From Denitratimonas yunnanensis (SeqCode) (GTDB lineage Bacteria; Pseudomonadota; Gammaproteobacteria; Xanthomonadales; Xanthomonadaceae): 64,000 nucleotides of DNA. Positions 58,057 through 64,000 of the stretch are shown here, one piece after another; within the stretch, counting starts at the first letter, position 1, and each line of letters opens with the position of its first letter. Both the position numbers and the translations under genes were made by a program. The stretch covers positions 30,118 through 94,117 of the forward strand of contig JAPMLR010000009.1 in the NCBI GenBank assembly GCA_026410415.1, read 5' to 3'. The notes under the pieces were generated by a model that made no database searches, had not been told where the DNA came from, and saw nothing but the letters and a program-made list of their open reading frames with translations.

Positions 58057-60855
58057 ATGCATTGGCTCATGGCGTTGATCGGCATGTTCCTGGGGGCGCT
58101 GGTGGGTGGAGGCGGGAGTGCATTCGCCGGTCTGGTGTTTGGTGCCGTGCTGGGCTGGCAATGGGCCCGATCACGCGAGTTGCGCCAACGCATGGATGCC
58201 CTGGAATCCAGGATGCGGACCGATGCCGCGATCCGCGCGGCACTCAAGTCCGCAGAACGTCCGGCGTCTGCCGAGCCGCCGCCCACACCCGTGCGCGACA
58301 CGATGCCGACTGACGCAACCGCACCTTCGTTGCCTGCGTTTACCGAGGCCATCGCAGCCACGACCCCTCTTTCCGTCGGTGTTCCCGACGAACCGGTTTC
58401 CGCGTCCGCGACATCAGAACGCCCAGCCACTGCGAGCGAACACGCTCCAGCGACAACGGGGTCGGCTCCCACGCTGCAGCCTGATCCCATCACCTCGACG
58501 CCCCGCGCGAGCACACCCTTGCCACCGAATGCGTTGGAACGCACGCTTTCCAGTGCCCGTGACTGGCTGCTCACCGGCAATGTTCCGGTGAAGATCGGTG
58601 TGCTGGTGCTGCTGTTTGGTATTGCCGCCGCGCTCAAGTATTCCGTGGACGAAGGCTGGGTGAGTGTGCCCTTGCCGTTGCGTTTGGCGCTCGTCGCGGC
58701 AATCGGTCTGGCTGCCGTGATCTGGGGTTGGCGCAACCGCGTCAGCCGGCCCGCGTTCGGGGTCAGCCTTCAGGGAGGCGGCATCGGTGTATTGCTGTTG
58801 ACGATCTTTGCGGCCTACCGTCTGTACCAACTGCTTCCTGCCAGCATCGCGTTTTCGCTGGTGCTGGTTCTGATCGCAGGCGCGGCGGCACTCGCGGTGC
58901 TGCAGGATGCGATGGCCTTGGCGGTGCTGGGTTTTCTCGGCGGCTATCTGGCCCCGGTGCTGTTGTCCACCGGCAGCGGCAACCACGTGGCTTTGTTCTC
59001 GTTTTACGCCGTCCTGAATCTGGCGGTGTTTGCCATCGCATGGCTTCGCCATTGGCGCGCCCTCAACCTGATCGGCTTTTTTTTCACGTTCGCCATCGGA
59101 TTGGGATGGGGGCTGAGCTACTACCGCCCGGAGCATGTTCGGAGCGTCGAACCGTTCCTGATCCTGTTCTTCGTGTTCTATGTCGCCATCGTGGTGCTTC
59201 ACGCGCTGCGCTCACCGGAGGGCAAGCACGGCGTCATTGACGGCACGCTCCTCTTTGGCACGCCATTGCTGGCCTTTCCTCTGCAAGCGGCGATGCTGAA
59301 AGACCAGCCGATGGCATTGGCGTGGAGCGCATTGTGCGTGGCAGTCCTCTATGCGGTGCTGGCGTGGTGGCTGCTTCGCGCGAAAAAGGTCGTGCTGCTC
59401 GGGCAATCGTTTGGTGTGTTGGCTGTGGGGTTTGCCACGCTGGCGATTCCGTTGGCGTTCTCTGCGCGCTGGACTTGTACTGCGTGGGCATTGGAAGGTG
59501 TCGCACTGGTCTGGCTCGGCCTGCGGCAACACCGTGTGCTGCCTCAGATCGCCGGCCATCTGCTGCAGTGCTTGGCAGCGGTGGCTTATGCCGTCAGTTT
59601 GCTCGCCGATGGATGGCGCGCCGCTCCCGGAGAGTGGATGGTGCTCAATGGTCATGCCCTGTGCGTGCTGTTGCTGTCCGGCGCGGCATTGGCCATCAGT
59701 CGGCTTTATGATCGCGCCGGCACACATCGCCTCTTGGTCTGGCCAGGCTTTCTCCTTGGGACCTTCTGGTGGTTCTGGGCAGGCCTGCGCGAAATCGAAC
59801 AGCATGTGGCGCCCTTCTCGATCCACGCCCCGGGAGTGGGTACGGCCTCTGCCTGGGTAGGCTTTGCAGCCATCACGTTGCTCGTGATGGCTGCCCTGCG
59901 ACGGGCCCTCGATTGGCCACGTCCGGGCTGGAATGTGCTCTTGGCGTTGTGCGTCAGCCTGCCGCTGGGATTCGCGACACAGGCGGATGCTCCTTCTGCC
60001 CTGCACTGGCCATTGGCCGGCTATTGGCTGGCTTGGGTCCTGGCCGCACTGTTCGCGCTCGCGATGTTGCGCAGCCCCGCGCAACGGGGATTGGGCGTGG
60101 GGCACATCCTGTTTCTGTTGACCGTGGCATTGGTCTACGGACTCGCATTGAACCGGATCGCGCGTGATGCGTCGTTGGGCACCGACTGGGTTTTCGTCGT
60201 CACGCTGATGCCGCTGATTGTGATGGCCGCGTTGATCTGGCGCGCACCGCGGCTGGGGGCATTCCCCTTGGCGCGCGAGTTCGAGCAACACGCCACCGGA
60301 TGGTTCTCGCTGAGCGGCGTCGTGCTGGGATTTGCCTGGCTGCAAGCGCTGGCACTCTCCGGTGCCACGGCGCCGCTGCCTTATGTTCCGCTGATCAATC
60401 CGGTCGAGCTCCTGCAGCTGATCGGCTTGATCATTGCGGCGCGATGGACATTCAAACGCTTGCCGGAGCAAGCGCCTTGGCTCGTGGCGATCGCCTGCTT
60501 CCTGTTCGTGACGCTGGTCGGTTTGCGCGGTGTCCACCATTTCGCCGAGGCGCCCTGGACAACCGCGATCCTGGACAATGGCATCGCCCAAGCCACATTG
60601 ACTGTCCTGTGGAGCATCGCCGGCGTCGCGGCCTGGATCATGGGCTCCCGTCGTCAACAGTGGGGGCTCTGGCTGGCCGGAGCAATCGGGATGGGGGTCG
60701 TGTTGCTCAAGTTGGTGCTGGTTGACCGGGAGTATGTTGGCAACCTTGCCGGTATCGTGTCCTTCATCGCCGTGGGTGGCTTGCTGGTGCTGGTCGGGCG
60801 GATTGCGCCCACGCCGCCTCGGAATGAGCCAGCAACCAATGAGGATGTCGCATGA
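58057..60855 (+). CDS. DUF2339 polytopic membrane protein
   Basis: A 932-residue membrane protein of an uncharacterised family. A membrane hairpin (about 1-32) is followed by a coiled coil (SRELRQRMDALESRM), then a disordered Ala/Thr/Pro region (about 70-165). More than twenty membrane segments follow from about 180. Typical stretches are LLTGNVPVKIGVLVLLFGIAAALKY and VSLQGGGIGVLLLTIFAAYRLY. It is coupled to the DUF3999 gene (ATGA), a pairing seen in other proteobacteria. No function known; cell-envelope role is an inference. Start ATG at 58057 after gagg; a GTG six bases upstream is possible. Confidence 0.88.
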   Translation: MHWLMALIGMFLGALVGGGGSAFAGLVFGAVLGWQWARSRELRQRMDALESRMRTDAAIRAALKSAERPASAEPPPTPVRDTMPTDATAPSLPAFTEAIAATTPLSVGVPDEPVSASATSERPATASEHAPATTGSAPTLQPDPITSTPRASTPLPPNALERTLSSARDWLLTGNVPVKIGVLVLLFGIAAALKYSVDEGWVSVPLPLRLALVAAIGLAAVIWGWRNRVSRPAFGVSLQGGGIGVLLLTIFAAYRLYQLLPASIAFSLVLVLIAGAAALAVLQDAMALAVLGFLGGYLAPVLLSTGSGNHVALFSFYAVLNLAVFAIAWLRHWRALNLIGFFFTFAIGLGWGLSYYRPEHVRSVEPFLILFFVFYVAIVVLHALRSPEGKHGVIDGTLLFGTPLLAFPLQAAMLKDQPMALAWSALCVAVLYAVLAWWLLRAKKVVLLGQSFGVLAVGFATLAIPLAFSARWTCTAWALEGVALVWLGLRQHRVLPQIAGHLLQCLAAVAYAVSLLADGWRAAPGEWMVLNGHALCVLLLSGAALAISRLYDRAGTHRLLVWPGFLLGTFWWFWAGLREIEQHVAPFSIHAPGVGTASAWVGFAAITLLVMAALRRALDWPRPGWNVLLALCVSLPLGFATQADAPSALHWPLAGYWLAWVLAALFALAMLRSPAQRGLGVGHILFLLTVALVYGLALNRIARDASLGTDWVFVVTLMPLIVMAALIWRAPRLGAFPLAREFEQHATGWFSLSGVVLGFAWLQALALSGATAPLPYVPLINPVELLQLIGLIIAARWTFKRLPEQAPWLVAIACFLFVTLVGLRGVHHFAEAPWTTAILDNGIAQATLTVLWSIAGVAAWIMGSRRQQWGLWLAGAIGMGVVLLKLVLVDREYVGNLAGIVSFIAVGGLLVLVGRIAPTPPRNEPATNEDVA

Positions 60856-62252
60856 AGCGTTCGATGCTCTGGATGCTCCTGGTCGCCTTTTCGTCGATCG
60901 CACCGTCGCAGGAGCTTCGCCACCTGCCGCCGACGCCCCGTGATTTCGCGTGGCAATGGCCATTGGCGATTGCACCGGGGGAGGATCTGGTGCGCATCAG
61001 CCTGACGCCGGAGGTTTACGCGCGGCTGTGGCGGGACGATACGATGGACCTGACCGTATTCAACGGTGCCGAGGAAGCCGTACCGGTAGCAACACTGGAT
61101 GCCATCCTTTCCGGTGTGGGCTCCAGCGGTGGCAATGTGGTCGTGCCAATCGACGTTCCCGTGTTTCGAACGCCAGCAGTCGGAACGCGTGATGCCGGCG
61201 ACCGCCTGCGCTTGTTTGTATCCCAGCGCAGCGACGGCCGTCTCGAGCGCCTCGATGCCGATGTCGAAACAGCCTCGATGTCACCCTCGCCGGAGCTGCT
61301 GCTCGATCTATCAGCCATCCAGACACCGTCGCGTGGCTTGGTGGTCACGTTCAATGCCGATGCTGCACCCTTGGTCGCACGTGTCGATGTCTTTGGAAGC
61401 CGTGATCTTTCAAGCTGGACCCGACTTGCCGCCGCACAGGCGCTGGTGTCGCTGAACGAGGGCGGCCTGAAGCTCGAACGGCGACGAATCGAGTTCGCCG
61501 ACACGACCTTGCCCTATCTGCGGCTGGTGCGGACCGACGCCCGCGAGGACCTGCCGATAGAAGCGGTCCAAGCCCTCCGCAGTCGGGCGACTCACTCCCA
61601 GGAAACGCCACTGCAGCAGGTTCAGCTTGCCGGTCACGCTGAAGCGGATGGCCGCGGATTCGTCTACCGGAGTGCCGGCCCTTTCCCGATAGAACGTATC
61701 GGTGTGACATTGGCCGAGCGCAATGCCGCCGCCAACGTCATCATCGAGAGTCGCCCGCGTCCCGATTTGCCATGGCGCGAACGCGCCCGTGGTGCTGTGT
61801 TCCACGTCAGCGGCAGGGATGCCGACATCGCGTCCGCGCCACTGGAAACCGCGCTGGTTCGCGACCGCGAATGGCGTATCCGGACCGAACCCCCTCAAGC
61901 GCGCGCGCCGGCTGTGACACTCGGCTACCGCCCCGACCAGCTCGCTTTCCTTGTCCAGGGCGAAGGCCCGTTCCGCCTTGCCGCCGGCAGTGCCCGCAGT
62001 CAGCGCGCCACCTTCCCCCTGCACGTGGTGTTGCTGGAGCTGCGTGATTCGCGTGGCGACAGCTGGCTTCCGCCGGAGACCCGTCTCGGACGAGGATCGG
62101 AGTTGGCCGGCAGCCTCGCCCTCGCGCCGCGGCTAGATGCCTCCGGCTCACCGACACCCTGGCAGTGGTTGTTGTGGGGTTTGCTTCTGGCTGGTGCGTT
62201 CGTCGTGGTGACAATGGTGCTGCGGCTGTTGCGTCAATCAGGCAGCAACTGA
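60852..62252 (+). CDS. DUF3999 exported, membrane-anchored protein
   Basis: A 466-residue partner of DUF2339. A signal peptide (about 1-19) leads to a beta-rich periplasmic region (LVRISLTPEVYARLWRDDTMDLTVFNGAEEAVP...), then a single C-terminal membrane segment (about 436-458, WLLWGLLLAGAFVVVTMVL). The layout resembles a lumenal sensor or accessory subunit for the polytopic partner. The start overlaps the DUF2339 stop (ATGA). No catalytic motif is seen. Confidence 0.87.
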   Translation: MKRSMLWMLLVAFSSIAPSQELRHLPPTPRDFAWQWPLAIAPGEDLVRISLTPEVYARLWRDDTMDLTVFNGAEEAVPVATLDAILSGVGSSGGNVVVPIDVPVFRTPAVGTRDAGDRLRLFVSQRSDGRLERLDADVETASMSPSPELLLDLSAIQTPSRGLVVTFNADAAPLVARVDVFGSRDLSSWTRLAAAQALVSLNEGGLKLERRRIEFADTTLPYLRLVRTDAREDLPIEAVQALRSRATHSQETPLQQVQLAGHAEADGRGFVYRSAGPFPIERIGVTLAERNAAANVIIESRPRPDLPWRERARGAVFHVSGRDADIASAPLETALVRDREWRIRTEPPQARAPAVTLGYRPDQLAFLVQGEGPFRLAAGSARSQRATFPLHVVLLELRDSRGDSWLPPETRLGRGSELAGSLALAPRLDASGSPTPWQWLLWGLLLAGAFVVVTMVLRLLRQSGSN

Positions 62253-62377
62253 ACCACCTGCCCGCGGCTGGGTCCAGTATTCCGATGGGTGGTTTGGCGC
62301 AGATGCGGTTGCCGCGGGTAGGCTTTTCGCGGGTGTCGGCTTAAAGTTTCACGTCAATTACTCGCTTTGGAGTTCGC

Positions 62378-63751
62378 ATGCGTGCTTCCGCTCCCCTGCA
62401 CGTCGTCATTCTCGCTGCCGGCGAGGGAAAGCGCATGTGCTCGACCTTGCCCAAGGTGCTGCAACCGATTGCCGGTCGACCAATGCTGGGACATGTGCTG
62501 GCAACCGCCCGTGCGCTGTCGCCTGATCGCATCCACATCGTGATCGGGCACGGTGCGCAACAGGTTCGCGCTGCGTTTTCCGATGCCAGCGATCTGACAT
62601 GGGTGGAGCAATCCGAACGTCTTGGAACCGGGCATGCGGTGATGCAGGCCATTCCACAGATTCCCGACGCCACCCGTGTGCTGGTGCTGTATGGCGACGT
62701 TCCACTGATCCGTGAAACGACCCTGCGTGAAGTGGCGGAGACGGTGCGCAGCCTGGCTGTACTCGTCGCTGAACCGGCTGACCCGACCGGCTACGGTCGT
62801 GTCGTTCGCGACGCCGAGGGACATGTCGCAGCGATCGTCGAGCATCGGGACGCGGATCTCGGCCAACGCGCGATCCGCAGCATCAATACAGGCATTCTTT
62901 CCGCCGACACAGCACGATTGCGACACTGGCTTTCCCGAATCGGCCGGGACAATGTGCAGGGCGAATATTACCTCACCGATATTTTCGCGCTGGCTGCCAC
63001 CGAAGGTGCTGCCGCACAAATCGTCGCCTGCAACGACCCGCAGGAAGTGGAAGGCGCCAACGATCTCTGGCAGCTGGCAGCACTCGAACGCGCTTTCCAG
63101 CAGCGCGCAGTGCGGGCGTTGTGCCAGGCCGGTGCGCGTGTCGCCGATCCGGCACGAATCGATATTCGTGGCGAAGTCACCGTTGGTCACGATGTGGCGC
63201 TGGACGTGGACGTGATTCTTGAAGGACGCGTCGTGCTCGGCGACGGGGTCAGCATCGGCCCCTTCACCCGGCTGCGTGATGTGGAACTGGCCGCCGGCAC
63301 GCGTGTCCTCGGGCATTGCGATGTCGAAGGCACCACTGCATACGGAGCTTGCCAGATCGGCCCCTTCGCCCGTCTTCGTCCCGGCACCGTACTGGCCGAA
63401 GGGGTGCGCCTCGGCAACTTCGTCGAGACCAAAAACGCCACACTCGGCCCCGGCAGCAAGGCCAATCACCTGAGCTATCTGGGTGACGCCGTCGTCGGCG
63501 CACGGGTCAATATCGGTGCAGGCACGATTACCTGCAATTACGACGGTGTGAACAAATCCCTGACCCGAATCGACGACGATGCCTTCATCGGGTCCAACAG
63601 CTCACTCGTGGCCCCGGTCTCGGTGGGTGAGGGTGCCACGCTGGGCGCAGGCACGGTGCTGACCAAACCAGCGCCAGCCCAGCGTCTGACGCTGGCGCGT
63701 ACACGCCAAGTCACACTCGACAGTTGGCAACGACCGCAGAAAAAGCGCTGA
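62378..63751 (+). CDS. glmU: Bifunctional UDP-N-acetylglucosamine pyrophosphorylase / glucosamine-1-phosphate N-acetyltransferase
   Basis: Makes UDP-GlcNAc for peptidoglycan and lipopolysaccharide. The 457 residues show the uridylyltransferase motif LAAGEGKRM (12-20, Arg19), VLYGDVPLI and NTGILSAD. The left-handed beta-helix acetyltransferase domain follows (from about 250), with [24 protein letters not shown] and [14 protein letters not shown]. Start ATG has ttggag upstream. The gene lies next to an rRNA operon end, facing it. Confidence 0.97.
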   Translation: MRASAPLHVVILAAGEGKRMCSTLPKVLQPIAGRPMLGHVLATARALSPDRIHIVIGHGAQQVRAAFSDASDLTWVEQSERLGTGHAVMQAIPQIPDATRVLVLYGDVPLIRETTLREVAETVRSLAVLVAEPADPTGYGRVVRDAEGHVAAIVEHRDADLGQRAIRSINTGILSADTARLRHWLSRIGRDNVQGEYYLTDIFALAATEGAAAQIVACNDPQEVEGANDLWQLAALERAFQQRAVRALCQAGARVADPARIDIRGEVTVGHDVALDVDVILEGRVVLGDGVSIGPFTRLRDVELAAGTRVLGHCDVEGTTAYGACQIGPFARLRPGTVLAEGVRLGNFVETKNATLGPGSKANHLSYLGDAVVGARVNIGAGTITCNYDGVNKSLTRIDDDAFIGSNSSLVAPVSVGEGATLGAGTVLTKPAPAQRLTLARTRQVTLDSWQRPQKKR

Positions 63752-63812
63752 TCCGCGCTAACAAAAGCTTGCAACAGAGGCGGGCGTTTTCAACCTAACT
63801 ACCGGCAATTCT

Positions 63813-63842
63813 CAAGCCCCCTCCGCGATCGCGGGGGGCTTG
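63813..63842 (+). terminator. Hairpin after glmU
   Basis: CAAGCCCCC and GGGGGCTTG pair with an inner CGCGATCGCG-type palindrome between them, about 60 bases after the glmU stop. No T run follows. Confidence 0.55.
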
Positions 63843-63938
63843 AACCAAACAGCCTCCACGGAACCCGGGGACGGTTCGCGGCAGCCTCAAAAGCCTGTCC
63901 AACCCGCTCCTGCCGTTGTTTTTTCGCATGGTGCAAAG

Positions 63939-63968
63939 AAAAACCCCCGTTTTTGGACGGGGGTTTTT
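63939..63968. terminator. Terminator of the leftward rRNA operon
   Basis: AAAAACCCCCGT and ACGGGGGTTTTT form a strong stem flanked by A and T runs on both strands. It is placed directly after the 3' end of the 5S gene on the minus strand and also blocks glmU read-through. Confidence 0.9.
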
Positions 63969-63975
63969 GGTGTAA

Positions 63976-64000
63976 GGCCCTGGCGATGACCTACTCTCGC
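63976..64000 (-). rRNA. rrf: 5S rRNA, 3' end only (continues beyond the window)
   Basis: The last 25 bases read, on the minus strand, GCGAGAGTAGGTCATCGCCAGGGC. This is the conserved 3' end of gammaproteobacterial 5S rRNA: the GAGAGTAGG stem and the closing strand of helix I. The gene is cut by the window edge. An intrinsic terminator follows it at 63939-63968, as expected for the end of an rrn operon transcribed leftward. The exact 3' base is approximate. Confidence 0.85.

Noticed and set aside
57798..58736. Minus-strand frame overlapping the M36 remnant and the start of the DUF2339 gene
   Set aside because: Except for a few residues that may be the frameshifted upstream piece of the M36 gene, it is the shadow of the DUF2339 N-terminus.

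Overview
The window is high-GC, densely coded chromosomal DNA from a gammaproteobacterium, most likely of the Xanthomonadales/Lysobacterales (Rhodanobacteraceae- or Lysobacteraceae-like). The case rests on gene content and style: a bioB-bioF-bioH-bioC cluster divergent from comF, an argS-SPOR pair, a short AMP nucleosidase, a TIGR02449-zapA pair, a DUF1800/DUF1501 pair, an OleB-type hydrolase, and exported proteins carrying an 'F-x-D-G-F-E' tag. No species is claimed. I recognise 50 protein genes or gene remnants and the 3' end of a 5S rRNA gene at the right edge. No gap between genes exceeds about 300 bases. I see no insertion sequence, prophage, CRISPR array or tRNA.

Layout. 1-4.4 kb: tail-specific protease prc, a DMT-superfamily exporter and gap (GAPDH), closed by a strong terminator. 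4.5-8.4 kb (minus): bioB-bioF-bioH-bioC, covering pimeloyl-ACP synthesis and the first and last steps of biotin ring assembly. 8.4-10 kb: comF-like gene and a short AMP nucleosidase. 10.2-13.6 kb (minus): SWIM/SNF2 helicase. 13.9-17.2 kb: icd, an RsmC-like methyltransferase and rsuA. 17.3-20.6 kb (minus): an exported protein of unknown function, then a UvrD-type helicase. 20.7-25.2 kb: a large propeller-PAS-GGDEF-EAL receptor. 25.3-29 kb: TIGR02449-zapA, then a DcaP-like porin and an MHS-type symporter behind a perfect inverted repeat. 29.1-34.9 kb (minus): oleB-like hydrolase, extracellular nuclease, cytochrome c, aldo/keto reductase, rhodanese and speE. 35-39.7 kb: speA divergent from speE, a beta-hydroxyacid dehydrogenase and an exported sorbosone-dehydrogenase-like protein. 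39.7-46.3 kb (minus): PLP enzyme, SPOR protein, argS, parB, parA, rsmG and a short SPFH protein. 46.5-49.7 kb: BI-1 family protein, hemB and a purine permease. 49.7-51.4 kb (minus): unknown anchored protein, acyltransferase and arfB. 51.5-52.5 kb: NtrB-like kinase. 52.5-53.9 kb (minus): PstS/OmpA fusion. 54-57.2 kb: DUF1800-DUF1501. 57.3-58 kb (minus): remnant of an M36 metalloprotease. 58-63.8 kb: DUF2339-DUF3999, then glmU. 64 kb: end of an rRNA operon transcribed leftward.

Most of the window is housekeeping: central carbon metabolism, biotin, polyamines, heme, ribosome modification, DNA repair, chromosome partitioning, arginyl-tRNA and envelope precursor synthesis. The less understood material is in the envelope and secreted fraction. 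It comprises the DUF1800/DUF1501 pair, the DUF2339/DUF3999 pair, the PstS-OmpA fusion without a transporter, the porin/symporter pair and a short motif recurring in three exported proteins or remnants. Functions are inferred from motifs and family knowledge; no database search was possible.
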